Assembly (NCBI GenBank): GCA_007644065.1
Contig: VJWN01000015.1
Location: 1,038,658-1,102,657, forward strand
Length of the DNA stretch: 64,000 bases
From: Margaritispora aquatica
Taxonomy: Eukaryota; Ascomycota; Leotiomycetes; Helotiales; Discinellaceae
Reading direction: 5' to 3'
Position 1 is the first letter of the stretch. Each line of letters opens with the position of its first letter. Made by a program: the position numbers and the translations under genes. This document shows positions 42,993-54,614 of this stretch, piece after piece. The notes beneath the pieces were generated by a model. That model was given only the letters and a program-made list of their open reading frames with translations. It had not been told where the DNA came from and did not search any database.

Positions 42993-44778
42993 TTATGACT
43001 CCCTTTGCCACCGTCTCCCAAAGTTATAAAGTCTAACGATCCTTCGCATTTGGCCCATAATCCACAGCACTTGACCCTGCCTCAGCTTCACATCTTCGCC
43101 AAATGTCTTTTGCAGTGAGAGCAGCACTCCGAAAGGCTTCAGTAAGCCGAACGGCCCTAGTGCTGGGGCCATGAGATAGTGGTTTTGACTAATTTCATGC
43201 CCATGTAGTGATGGGTATTTGATGCTAGTATCGCCTAGTCTGCCGGGATTGGTTTTGTCGCCTAGACGAAAGGGGACAGAGGCACATATATCGTCCGCTA
43301 GTTGTGAAATACAAGAACGTGATGTGTTGATTTCAGTGAAGGTTTGGTTGTTGGTTGTGCTGAGGTTCGCTTGGTGATATTCGAGATGGTCGTGAGTCGC
43401 GAGGGAGTTAGCTATCGTTTCCTGGAGCAAATTTAGTATGATACAGCGTATTCTGATGTGAGAGATTCGGTATTTGTTCCATGTTGTCGAAACGGATATG
43501 CTGGAGTAGATGTGGCAATAGTCCTGGTACAAACTTGCTTCTGCTACGCTTTGAGGTATGCACTCAGAGCCAGACAACCGTATTGGTACCCAGGAAGAAG
43601 GTAGACTGTCACGCCACTCTAGAAGTCGCTTTTCGATTTCATAAGCTTGCGAGATGGCATCGGAATGTGAAAATTCATCTAGTTCAGGATTATTAACAAC
43701 GGAGTGGGTTGATATCTTGGTGGTATGAGCTGTCAAGTTGGCGATTTCGACATCGATGCTATCAAGATGGAAGCTTGGAGAGAGTCTCGCAGTGTCAAGC
43801 ACATTACTCCAAGCTTGTACTTCTCTGCCTATTGGCTTGCCAGATGCAAAGGATTGTTCAACCTATTTCAACCCGATCATCAGTAGATTCCCAAAGCACG
43901 AAAGGTAAAACATACCAGCTGATTCCTGACTTCTGCTAACAGTCCCTTCGATGTATCATCCTTGAAATTCTCCAGACCCCGGTGCTTGATTACAGACAAT
44001 GCCCCTTGCAAATGAAAATTTGGCGGAGTTACTTGTTTAGCGTTGCTCAAAAGAGTCTAAGTGCTCCATTAGCGATCTATTCAAATCTAGGGTGAATCCA
44101 AAACCCACCTCATACATCTGTAGCAGCAATACAGATGTGAGAATGTCATTGTTATTGCACATATTTGCATCCATGATCTGACTTTTCATCGCTGTAATGG
44201 CATTTCCATAAGAGATACGAGACATGACGCTATCAGGATTTTTAGAATTCCATGCCGTAAACATGATACTTGCAAGACTCAAGGTCGACATATGAATCGT
44301 TGAGCCTGACTTGGAGGCAACAAATTGAGGAGCGACATATTCCATGAACCCATGGCGCTCATCTGGTAATACCGGAGGTCTCGCATAGGTGGAAAAGAAG
44401 AAATTGAGAGCTTGTGTCTCCGGGGGCTCCACAAGCTGAAGCGAGAGTTCTGTAGTAAAATATACCGTCATATCAGTATCTGTCTGAGGGGCCAATGAGG
44501 TGGCACCAATGGCTTGGGATCTCTGGCGTGCGGAAGCACGTTCTCGACGCCGGACATTTTTTTGAGCAACCAGAGTCTGATCTCTCCAAGCCACATCAAA
44601 GGCGTCTTTGTAGACACACTGTTGGTTTGTTTTGAGACAATACGTGCAAGCTGGTTGTTTCTCGTCACACTGTAGCACATGTCAGCAGGGTAGTCATCGT
44701 GGAGGGCGTTTCTGGTACCTTGATGCGGCGACGCCTGCAGACCCCACACCCCCGACTCGGTTGCCCTGTATTTACCAT
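42993..44778 (-). CDS. Zn2Cys6 transcription factor
   Basis: Exons: 44719-44778, 44109-44669, 43916-44056 and 42993-43862 (1632 nt, 543 residues; introns 49, 52 and 53 nt). The binuclear zinc cluster is at residues 11-38 with spacing C-x2-C-x6-C-x6-C-x2-C-x6-C; the first intron cuts it between IK and CDE, a common position. A short basic linker follows, then a fungal-specific middle region typical of Fungal_trans_2-type regulators: ALNFFFSTYARPP, ILTSVLLLQMYE, HLQGALSVIKHRG. The C-terminus has a conserved-looking helical end (GPFGLLKPFGVLLSLQ). It should act as a nuclear DNA-binding activator or repressor. Neighbours are a sugar transporter and a DUF2306 protein; any regulatory link is inference. 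Confidence 0.92.
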
Positions 44779-45857
44779 GCTTTATGATGAGACTGCGATG
44801 CCAAATGTGGAACACCTTGCAGTCCCGACAGGTGGATAAGTCCATGAGGCTGATGAAGATGTACCCACGGGTTGTCGTTGAAATGTTATTTTGTGATGTA
44901 CGATTGTGGTTTAGAGATCTTCAGATTTGATCTTAAAATATGAGGTTTGCCTATGTTGAGAGGTTTAGGTAACTCTAGGTTGACTTCGTATGGTTGTCGT
45001 AAGCAATACCACGGTACATATCACGTTCAAATCCGAGTCCCAATAGGCTGTTGCCTTAATAGTAGCGCTCGAAGTAGTGACATCTAAAACATCACGCTTC
45101 TCGAGCTAGATGAGGTATCTCTAGCGCACTATACATGTAAGCATCGGTGATATCAATGGATTTGGAAAAGCATTCCATCTCCTTAGTATCAGCCGGGCAT
45201 GAGATAAAATCCGGTGAAGTCTGGTGAAGTGTGAAGTCTCCTCGCTTGCCAAGTATTCTCGCTTCATACTTTCCCCGAACTCCACCAGGCGAGCAAAGTC
45301 GACCCGATTAAGTATAGTGTACACGTGATATCCCGCAACATCGAGAAGGGGCTTGTGTTCGTAAATAATCTCATCCTCCAATCATCACAGGCTGATCGAC
45401 GAGAATCTCTAACTTGGCGATGGCCTTTCGTACTTGAGTGACATTCCCGTTACTCCACCAGGCCCACTGCTGCATTTCGGCCGTATAAAGTGAGGTATGA
45501 AAGGTAAAAGCAAAAATGGAAATGCGTACCTAGCTCAAAAAATGCGCAACATGGTCCCGATTTGGCATGATAGGTTTGTTCGCTTGTATACGCAATACAA
45601 GAACGCCGCCTTGGCTCAAGATCTAATACATATGCTTCGCAGCAAGTGGATGTCACCGAAATGATGATGAATACGAAACTATGATCCTTCGTCTGTAGGG
45701 GTGACAATGTGGGACAATGTGAGGAGTATAAGGTCAATGACCAAGTTGCTTCAGATCACTGTCCAGCAGGTTTCCTACCATCATTCTCTGAACAAACCTG
45801 AAAATCACAGTCAACTTTTCTAGCTTCCTAAGACGAACGCCCGATTAAACACTTGCA
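44779..45857. other. Divergent intergenic region
   Basis: Promoter space of the Zn2Cys6 gene and the DUF2306 gene. A minus ORF of 86 codons at 45121-45381 (contains LLDVAGYHVYTILNRVDFA) might be a relic; no family recognised. Confidence 0.4.
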
Positions 45858-46987
45858 ATGTCTGCTGTAACTTCCTCCAAGGCTTCCTCAGAGGTCAAAT
45901 CACCCAATCGATTCGTGGTTGTAATGAGAAAGGTGTACAGACCACTCGGTTTCAACAAAGGATACAACTTCCCATTATGTGAGATCCCCAGATGTGATCA
46001 GCATAATGTGACGGAATGCTAATGTGTTGAGCAGTCATCATATTCGGTGGAGCACTGTTTGGATTCGTCTTAGCTCGACTAAGTTACCTTAATGTCGGCG
46101 GCGATGCTACCAGCAGCTTCAAAACCAATGCCTCCCCGGGAGAGTGGTATAATTATCACAAAGGCCATATGAGAATTGGGATTACCATTCACCTGATTGG
46201 CTGTCTTCCTGGAAGTTTCCTCGCTGTCTGGCAATTTGTTCCGGTGATTCGGCACAAACTACTGATCTTCCATCGCATCAATGGATATTTCGTGATAATC
46301 CTGGTCCTACTGTCCAACGCAGGCGCTCTGATGATCGCTCGTCGGTCCTTCGGTGGAGGTTTGGATATTCAAAGTGCGGTTGGCACGATGGTCATCTTGG
46401 TGACGGTTGCCATTTTCATGGCATACTACAATATCAAACGACTGCAGATTGATCAACATCGTGCTTGGATGCTGAGAGCGTGGTTTTATCTCGGCACCAT
46501 CATAACGACCAGACTCATTATGATCACCTCCGCGATGATCATCACCTCGATCGGCTCCTACTTCATGGTGAAGCCTTGTGGAGAGATTGCATTTGCCTAT
46601 TCGGGTGGGGAAGACGTATACAACAGCAGCCAGCTGCCACCTCCAGTCGCTGAACAGTATCCTGCTTGTGTGACAGGAAGCGCGAATACCCGAGTTATGG
46701 TTCAGGCCAACATGAGTGGTGGACCCGAGGAAATTGGAGCTGCGCTTGGTTTGTCTTTTGGAGTTGGACTCTGGATCTCGATTCTAATCCACACTCTTGG
46801 AATCGAGTTATACCTTTGGTTGACTCCTGCTGAGGCCAAGAGGTTGAGGACTCGAAGCTACGAGAGACAATTGGAGGCTGGCATGAAGAATCCAGGAAGC
46901 GCTGGCTTGACGAGCGACAGGTGGGGAGACGCACCCAATTGGCAATCCACCAGATCTTCACCTCCTGCGGTGGTCGATGAGAAGTAG
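45858..46987 (+). CDS. DUF2306-type multi-pass membrane protein
   Basis: Exons 45858-45978 and 46035-46987 (56-nt intron) give 357 residues. The N-terminal 25 residues are cytosolic. Then at least seven hydrophobic segments follow, with the family landmarks HMRIGITIHLIGCLPGSFLAVWQF, FHRINGYF (a conserved His that could ligate haem or metal), RRSFGGGLDIQSAVG and QIDQHRAWMLRAWFYL. The conserved His residues and layout recall cytochrome b561-like folds, which is why this family is sometimes thought to be redox active; that is inference. The C-tail (residues about 300-357) is polar and basic. Common in fungi with unknown role. Confidence 0.85.
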
Positions 46988-48267
46988 AGTAGAACTGTGG
47001 GATATGAATTTGAAGGAACAGCTAGGCTGGTGGAAACGCAGTAGGAGGATGATGTGTAGAACGACACGGGAAAACCTATTTGACGATTATTTTGTGGTTT
47101 CACTTATTATCATTAGTACAGAATGTACTAGCGGTTGAGATGCGGATGGTTATCGAGAAATTTTGATAGGAGACAGAAAAAAGGAAGGTAATAGATTGAA
47201 GCATGATAAAAACAGAGTAGTAATGTTAGGTATACTTAGAATATAGAAGAGTCTTAGCCCATAAGCACCATGCAATTGAATCACTTCCAGTCATCGTAGC
47301 TAGCTAGTAAAGTAACCTACCTACCTACCTTCAACACAATTATCACTAAAACTGTATCTCGTCCACCCCAAGTTCCCCTCATCCACAAGAAGGACAGTTA
47401 CTGTAACGAAACGAAACCGGAGATGAGAATGTAATCTTAAGGCGAGAAGATGCGGAGAATAGGAAGATTTCCCCCTGGATCCTGCATTGGGGAATCAGAA
47501 TGAAGCTTGTGGGTCAAGATAAACGCGATGTCACGTCAGCACTGAGCTAATCATGTGACCAAGACACTATCCCACTTTGAGCTATAGCTATAGCTATACC
47601 TTAGGTATCTTAGCTGGGTGGTAAGGTATCCACTAGCTACCTCACTGGTTGTTGGTATACGACTTGCTCACTTCGAGGTAAGGCAGCGTGGGTAGGTATA
47701 AGTAGGTATGAAGTTCTAGTACGAAAGCTAGGTAGGCCATAATACAAAGTCTCCGAGTACAGTACAAGGGTCAAGACATGTTTCCGCCCTTACGCCGATG
47801 ATAGATCGACGATGTCTATACGAGATACGTTGAATACAAGAGCAAGTAAGTACCATTGTACCTCAAGTATAAGGTAGTATGATGCATTACAGCCTTACAT
47901 GGCTTGCCAACAGCCACTCACTGTACAAACACCACAACACAACACAACATGACTCAGCTTGTGTGCATCGCAAACTTTAACTACAAAATCTATTGTCCTG
48001 GAATTATTACTAGATACCTTTCCTCAGTACCTAGTCTAGTCTACCTCAGGTAGATACTGTTGTGCACAAGTTTCGCGCTAACATACATTACGCTTCAGTA
48101 GGTATCGTGCATCTGCATTCTGCACGTTGCGCGCTGCACTTATCAAGGGGGGCCGAGCGCGTCTCTTGCAAAAAGGTCCACGACCCCATCAACAAATAAA
48201 CCCATACATTTTTTCCTCTCCTGGCCGCTACAGAGAAGTCGAATGCGACGCGTCGAGAGCATAAGAA
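46988..48267. other. Long upstream region of the ApsB/Mto1 gene with GGTA-type repeats
   Basis: Contains CTAC tetramers (47316-47331), GCTATA repeats (about 47582-47598), many GTAGGTA / AGGTAC words from 47600 to 48100, and ACAAC repeats near 47935-47950. No gene supported. Such AGGTA-rich promoters are common in filamentous fungi. Confidence 0.5.
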
Positions 48268-51200
48268 ATGGCGGAGGAAGGATTCTCAGATCTGCCGCCC
48301 ACCTCGGAAGAGAGACCGCAGACTGCGGTGAAAGATCGCAAAGTTCCTGGAGGGTTTGACGCGGAGGACAGAGACAACCTCTCCCCAAACAAGGCGAGCC
48401 TCGAATATTCGGCCATGACGATTGCGCAAACCAACGAACCAAGCAATCGAATACCTTCACTCGACCCGAACACTCTGCCATCGCTGCCGCCCAGTGATAG
48501 CAGTCTGCTATACAATTCCAGCGAACATGGAGGACCGGAAAGCGATGCGCTGCAGGATTCAGTGGACGAGAGTGAATTGCAGAGGCATCTCAATGATGTC
48601 GAATCGAGCTTCATGCCTGTAGCCTCTCCAATTGGGATGGACGCGAAGAAAGGTGCTGACGATACATATCTATTCGATGGTGCCCAGCCAGCCCCACGGC
48701 ACGATGAGAGACCTGCCGGCGAGTCAAAATCATCCGCTGGATCAAAAGAAGCTCCCGACGCCACATATGAAGATGCACCGCAGTATCCTCCCACTCCAGA
48801 AAGCGTATACCAGACTCCAGCCCCGAATCCAGACTCGTCCCAGATGGACGACTCCCTCGAGTCCACGGACAACACCTCTTCTCTTGAAACAATGTCCTCT
48901 CCTACAGCAGCTGCGGCAGCGAGGACCGTTTCGAGGGCTGTTTCCATGGTGAACGCGGGAGGATACCACTCGTCAGAGGAGGCAGGAGATGAGCCTTCGC
49001 AGGAGCACATAGATCACTTGGACGATATTGAAATGGAGACCCCCAAGAAGAGAAGGCCAGAAGCATCTCCTCGATCGTCAAACACATCAGCACACCAGCA
49101 TGGACTTTCAGATCAAGTCTCAAAAGAGGTCGTTGGTGAGGCAGGGAGCACACCTGGATTTGCACTTCTGAATCGCAAATCTTCTGGTAGGAGACCCAAG
49201 TTTCTGAGGAGCAGATACTCATCCCAACATTCTTCAATATCTTCACTTTTGACGAATCTAGAATCCAATGACGGTAGTGATGTTACCCTTGGAGCGGAGG
49301 CCGACTATGCCTTGCAGTCAGGTGGAGCAGTTCCTGCTGGTGGGTTTTCTCGTAGCAGTAGCACTAATGGACTCTCAAGGTCGCTCAGTCTTGGAAGCAT
49401 GGTATCTGCAATAGATGAGTTGTCTCCAAGCCCTGATTTAAGCCGCCTTGACGGCACGCTTGCCCCCTTGACGGAAGAAGAGATCAACCGTGAGCGAAGA
49501 AACTCGAGAGATATCTCACCACCAGCAACTCCAAGGGCAACAGCTATCAATCGTCCAATGCCTGCTCCTACGGATACCATCATAGCTAGACATGTGCGAA
49601 ATGTTCATGTTCCTGAGTCAGTTGCTCAGGAGTACAGAAACAAGACGAGCGAATCGTCCAAACGATCCGTATTTCCTGGGAGCACGATTGGTAAGTCAGG
49701 GAAGAATATGACACTCAAGGAGCAAAGTAGTACCATCGAACGACTTTCGAAAGAGAATTTCGACCTGAAGCTGAAAGTCATGTTTTTAAGTGAACGATTG
49801 GACAAATTATCCGAGGAAGGCGTCAGAGAGATGATTTCAGAGAATGTTGAGCTAAAAACTGGATTGGCTATCATTCAGAGAGATAATAAGGCTCTAAGAA
49901 GAAAAGTAAAGGAATTGGAGAAGCAGCTCAAAGATGACGAGGAGCGACCTTCTACGGCTCATTCCGAGACCTCAACTGGAAATCCGAGCCCAAGATGGTT
50001 TGATCAAGAGGGGGCCCAAGAGAGAGAAGAGGAGCTCTTGTACTTACGTGAAAGGGTCGAGGAGTATGTCACTGAAATTGAGAAGCTGAGGAGTGATGCT
50101 TTGTCCCGTGAAAATGAAAAGCGTAATCTTGCGGAAGTTGTCCGACAGATGGGCGAGCGTCGCGGCCAACACGTTGATGCGAGAGAAGAAATGGACGTTT
50201 GGAAAGATCTCTTAGAGCAAGAGACATCGCGTCGCGAGCAATCAGACGAGGACAACAAACGACTTCGTGAAGAGATTTTCCGGCTGAAAACAGAGGGAAC
50301 TTCTGTTACCGGTATACCAGGGCTCAATCATACTACAAACATCTACAACATCACCAAGAAGCGTCAAGTCTCACCTTCCAGACCGCGATCACGTCTCTCA
50401 TCAGATCCCGTCGAGGAGCGGAATGGTACTTTCAGCGCCGCAAGTACTCTTGTTGAAGAACTTCGACGAGAGAGCGAGCAGCTGAGACATGAAAATGCAG
50501 AGCTCAGAAGAGAGGTTGGTGCTCAAACATCTATGCTTACCTCTAGGAACCGTGAAAAAGAGCGCCTTTACCAAGAAATTGAGGATCTCAAGCTTGGTGC
50601 TCGTAGAAACGGAGGATCTGTTGCTGGCGACAGCATTCTGGAACGATCTGCCTCCCGTGCCCATGTGCGATCTTCATCGCGTACCAGTGTTGGCACAAGG
50701 CAAACAGGAATGACCGATGTGGAACGTGAAGATTTTGAAAACAAACACTCTGAACTTCGGGACAGAATCAACGGCCTGAAGATCCAGAATCAAGATCTAC
50801 AACGTGAATTATCGTCGTGCATGGATGACTTCGAAACCGCTGTGGAACAAAAGAAGGAGGCCGAAGCTCTTGCGGGTGAGTTGCAGGAAGCTCTTGAAGT
50901 TGCTGAGAATGATTTGCTTACAATGCAAACTGATCGGGATGAAGCCTTGAGAGGTCAAGAGGAGGCTGAGCACATGTTCGACTCACTACGTAAAGAAGCC
51001 CAAGAAGAATTGGATGGCTTTGCCGCGGACGCTGAGGAAGCTAGTGCAGAGATCGAACGCTTGCAGACCGAGTTGACTGATACTACCGAGAATTTTAACG
51101 GCCTTCAGAACGAAATGCGAGAGATGAGTGAGGCTCTGGTGAGATTGGAGGACGACCATGAGCAGAAAACCAAGCGGATTCAGGAATTGGAGCAAGAACT

Positions 51201-52887
51201 TGACGATGCCAATCGCGAGCTAGAGCAGATGGAGAACAATCTTGTTGAAACCAACAGCAAAGTGAATCGCTTGAGTGTGCAACAAGAATCTAGCCAGGGA
51301 GAGATTGCTTTCCTACGTGAGGAACAAGATGGCGATAAGATCAAGATTGGAGATCTTGAAGCTGCTCTTCGAACCACAGAGCAGAACTTGCGAGACGAGC
51401 GAGAAAGAGCCAGAAACCTTGATCAGCGTCTCAACAACGAAAGACACCAGAGAGAGGTTGTCGCAGGTCAAGAGAAACAAGAGGTTCAGAAGTTTATCAA
51501 CGACCTCAACAGGGAAGCCTCCAATGCTCAGGACGACGCTCATAGGCTACGACAAGAACTCACGGTCAAAGAGGTTGAGTCAGCAGAGTGGAAGCAGAGG
51601 CTTATGGAACTTGAAAGTAATTTGAGGGAAGCATTAGGAGATCTCAATGGGACGAGATCTAGCCTGCTTAACGTTAGTGATGCATTTCGTTCACAATCAC
51701 ATTCCATTATACTAACCAGTAGACAGTCAATCGCAAAACTACAACGAGAATTGGAGAATACCATTCGTGATCTCGACCTCACCAAAGCTTCCCTCACTGA
51801 GAAGGAGCGAATCATCAAGCAACGTGACCAACTTCTAGAATCCCATGCATTGGAGTCACGAAAACTGGCTGATATGCTGGACAAAGAACGCCAAACTCAT
51901 CGTAACACAAAGCACCAGTATGAGACTTACCAGAAGACTCAGCAACATGCCACTCGTACTCTTTCTCAGCATGAATCACGTGTGCTCGAGCTGGAGACCG
52001 CCCGTGTGGCTGACAAGAAGAAAATCGCTCTACTAGAAAACAACTTCAGGGATCAAATGACTGAGAGGAATACACTACTCCTGAACGTCTGGGGCCGTCT
52101 CTCGACACTATGTGGGACAGATTGGACTCACAATAATAGCCTGATCAATGGACGAGCTTTGCCCTCACTGGAAGCAGTGACAAACATGCTTCCAGGCTTT
52201 TCCAAGAACTTACTTGCAGCAGTGAAAACAATTGAGACTTTGGTTGGGGACTTCAGGATAAGGATACGAGCCGTGGAGAAAGACTTGTGGAAAGAGTATC
52301 AAGCATTGGAGTCTCACCTTGAATCTAGGACAAAGCGACTTGAACGACTTGAGACCATCACTCGGAGTGCCATACCGGGTGGTTCAAACAGTGGTCAAGC
52401 CGAGATCTCAAAGCTTAGAGAGGCTAACAGCATCCTCAGGACTGAAATTTCAAGTCTCAGAGCCGCAGCGGATGTGCGAGCTGGAGTTTACACAGATCAA
52501 GCTCCCAGTCCTTCTGTTTTGACAGGCCCTCGGAATAAAATCAGTGACCGAAGTCGAACATCGACCTTGTCAAGACACCATTCAACATCAGCAGCTGTTG
52601 AGTCCTTGGATCGTGGCCTCAAATCTCGAGCCGGGAGCTCAGCTGGAAGACCAGAGGACAAGACAATGGGGAGTATTAGCCCCAACTCTCGAGATGACGA
52701 CTATCGACCTGATCTGCGTTGGCAAGTCAGGCTTCAAGAGTTGGAGTATAAGTTGAAGGCTGAGCGTGAAGCTCGTAAGCTTGACCGAAATTCTGCACGG
52801 CAAAGACTGGAGGAAAAGGACAGGGAGAATGCAGAACTGGCAGCACAGGTGCAGCGAGAGAGAAGCAGGGTACGAGATGGGAGGTAG
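48268..52887 (+). CDS. ApsB/Mto1-type microtubule-organising protein
   Basis: A single exon of 1539 residues. The first 460 residues are Ser/Pro-rich and disordered. Residues about 479-545 form a centrosomin motif 1 (CM1): NMTLKEQSSTIERLSKEN, FDLKLKVMFLSERLDKL. CM1 recruits and activates the gamma-tubulin complex. Long coiled coils fill about 590-1330. The last 50 residues (WQVRLQELEYKLKAEREAR, LDRNSARQRLEEKDRE) match the Mto2-binding C-terminal segment of fission yeast Mto1. In Aspergillus the homologue ApsB acts at the spindle pole body and septal organising centres, and its loss disturbs nuclear distribution. It is longer than A. nidulans ApsB (about 1050 residues as I recall), mainly from the disordered N-terminus. 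ATG context (GAAATGGCG) is good. Confidence 0.92.
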   Translation: MAEEGFSDLPPTSEERPQTAVKDRKVPGGFDAEDRDNLSPNKASLEYSAMTIAQTNEPSNRIPSLDPNTLPSLPPSDSSLLYNSSEHGGPESDALQDSVDESELQRHLNDVESSFMPVASPIGMDAKKGADDTYLFDGAQPAPRHDERPAGESKSSAGSKEAPDATYEDAPQYPPTPESVYQTPAPNPDSSQMDDSLESTDNTSSLETMSSPTAAAAARTVSRAVSMVNAGGYHSSEEAGDEPSQEHIDHLDDIEMETPKKRRPEASPRSSNTSAHQHGLSDQVSKEVVGEAGSTPGFALLNRKSSGRRPKFLRSRYSSQHSSISSLLTNLESNDGSDVTLGAEADYALQSGGAVPAGGFSRSSSTNGLSRSLSLGSMVSAIDELSPSPDLSRLDGTLAPLTEEEINRERRNSRDISPPATPRATAINRPMPAPTDTIIARHVRNVHVPESVAQEYRNKTSESSKRSVFPGSTIGKSGKNMTLKEQSSTIERLSKENFDLKLKVMFLSERLDKLSEEGVREMISENVELKTGLAIIQRDNKALRRKVKELEKQLKDDEERPSTAHSETSTGNPSPRWFDQEGAQEREEELLYLRERVEEYVTEIEKLRSDALSRENEKRNLAEVVRQMGERRGQHVDAREEMDVWKDLLEQETSRREQSDEDNKRLREEIFRLKTEGTSVTGIPGLNHTTNIYNITKKRQVSPSRPRSRLSSDPVEERNGTFSAASTLVEELRRESEQLRHENAELRREVGAQTSMLTSRNREKERLYQEIEDLKLGARRNGGSVAGDSILERSASRAHVRSSSRTSVGTRQTGMTDVEREDFENKHSELRDRINGLKIQNQDLQRELSSCMDDFETAVEQKKEAEALAGELQEALEVAENDLLTMQTDRDEALRGQEEAEHMFDSLRKEAQEELDGFAADAEEASAEIERLQTELTDTTENFNGLQNEMREMSEALVRLEDDHEQKTKRIQELEQELDDANRELEQMENNLVETNSKVNRLSVQQESSQGEIAFLREEQDGDKIKIGDLEAALRTTEQNLRDERERARNLDQRLNNERHQREVVAGQEKQEVQKFINDLNREASNAQDDAHRLRQELTVKEVESAEWKQRLMELESNLREALGDLNGTRSSLLNVSDAFRSQSHSIILTSRQSIAKLQRELENTIRDLDLTKASLTEKERIIKQRDQLLESHALESRKLADMLDKERQTHRNTKHQYETYQKTQQHATRTLSQHESRVLELETARVADKKKIALLENNFRDQMTERNTLLLNVWGRLSTLCGTDWTHNNSLINGRALPSLEAVTNMLPGFSKNLLAAVKTIETLVGDFRIRIRAVEKDLWKEYQALESHLESRTKRLERLETITRSAIPGGSNSGQAEISKLREANSILRTEISSLRAAADVRAGVYTDQAPSPSVLTGPRNKISDRSRTSTLSRHHSTSAAVESLDRGLKSRAGSSAGRPEDKTMGSISPNSRDDDYRPDLRWQVRLQELEYKLKAEREARKLDRNSARQRLEEKDRENAELAAQVQRERSRVRDGR

Positions 52888-54614
52888 TTAGTTGAAAGCA
52901 CGAAGGCCTATGTACGACGAATACGGGATTGTACACTATTCCAGCAGGACTATGCATGGCGTTTGTCTGGAGTTGAACTATTATATGCATATCCAGGCGC
53001 GTTGGGATGGGAGCACTCAATACCAGGCATTTGTTGATTTTGAAATATGAAAAACGGCATGAGTTGGAAGGAGAAGACAGAGATATGTATATCAGGAGTT
53101 TATAGTTCATCCAATCTGTCAACTGACGCCGGGGTTTCATGTGGGACTCTCTGGTGGTGTGAAAGGTGCATTTGGTAGCATTAATCCCAATTGTTTTGTT
53201 CCCAGCAGTTCTGTCGACAGCAAGGTTTGATGCATCACATGCAACCTCTCCAGATTTAATTTGGAACCCATCAATGCCCAGAGCGGTACCGGTCTTCATT
53301 CCTAATTCGAAATTCGAATTATTCTCAGGCAAAGATCCCCACTGCATTGCATATTTCAGACAGCATCACTCTTTGACAGTGCTCTTTTGGCTCACATGCA
53401 TGTTTACTGCTGCACTTGCTTTCCTCTCGGTCGAGCTTTTCCGAGACGAGGTGTCCAACCTGCATGGTTCGTACTACGAACCCTTTTCCTTGCTGTCCCC
53501 ATATCCTTGCATTCGGTCCCGTGAACTTGACGACGAAGATGCAGTTCGTAAGTCGAGACTCTTGGTTTCGAGGCATGGTCTGTCGTTGAATTTTGATTTT
53601 GCGAACTATCGGCGGTTAATTGCTAGTGTGATAACTTCCCCTTGGCGTCGTCCACTGCCTTTTTGCCTAATCCATCCGAAGCCTATTTTATTTCCTAGCT
53701 TCGGAAAATTGTTTGGCAGCACCGTTGCGTGGAGAGACGACTAGTATTGTTGGACTCTCGACGTTGTGTGTTTCAGTGATCAACTCACGGGACACACAAA
53801 CGTCCATATACAGGTTAACATGAGAACGGAAGAGGACCCTCCGCACTTTGGATCATCGTCAAAGCAGATCTTCTGATAATGATTCGATAAGTGCCCTTCA
53901 CCAACAACGCCTTTTCGGTGTCCGGGCCGTTCACTCGTCTCCAGAAGTTCTCTTTATCCGGACATTCTTCCAGACATTTAGCCTCAGTACGGGCCGAGGA
54001 CGCCACACCGTTTTTTCCACGAGTAAAGCAGAGTTGATAGGATCAGGATGGGTTTAGGATAGGTTCAGATCACTGTGGGTGAACGACTTCCCCGCGCCTC
54101 CCCCGCCTCCAAGGAAATTCCCCAGTCTCGCCCAGCCTTCCCCATGTCTTGTCCACTAGACGCGAGCACGGCTGTCTACTTCCTTATTGGGCTACAACCG
54201 CGTGTTAAAGTACTCCACTATAAAAGTTTCGAGCTCCAAGATACATCCTCACCAATCGACGACCTAGAGTGTTGGTGATATCTTGGAGAGGATCAGGCTA
54301 AGTAGCTATCTGCATGGATATCCTGGCTTTGCAGCATGCGTGCGAGCTCGCGATGCAGCAACCCCTGGGATTTTCTGTAAAAACTTCATGTTCATGTTCA
54401 TTCTCATGATCCAACTAACAGCACGAGGGTGGGCACGTATTCGACGAGGTCGGAGGAGCTGCCGAAACTGCTATGGGTAGCTCCTACATAATCAGAGCTC
54501 TGTCCCCAATTTTTTGTCTCTCACCTTTCAAGTCCTTCCCATTCTTTTCAATTGAATTGCAAGCTGCAGGTAGCCACAAGAGCTTGAAGCTCCCAATTGC
54601 AGTTGCCCTCCAAC
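52888..54614. other. Long intergenic region
   Basis: No firm gene. A plus ORF at 53166-53744 (192 codons) begins with a signal-peptide-like stretch, and an overlapping minus ORF covers 52727-53347; neither shows family content, and each casts doubt on the other. A TATAAAA lies at 54219, about 395 bp before the transporter ATG. Confidence 0.4.

Noticed and set aside
48228..49010. 260-codon minus ORF
   Set aside because: Antisense of the disordered N-terminus of the ApsB/Mto1 gene.
53166..53744. 192-codon ORF with a signal-peptide-like start
   Set aside because: No family content and overlapped by an equally long minus ORF; kept only as a note in the intergenic entry.
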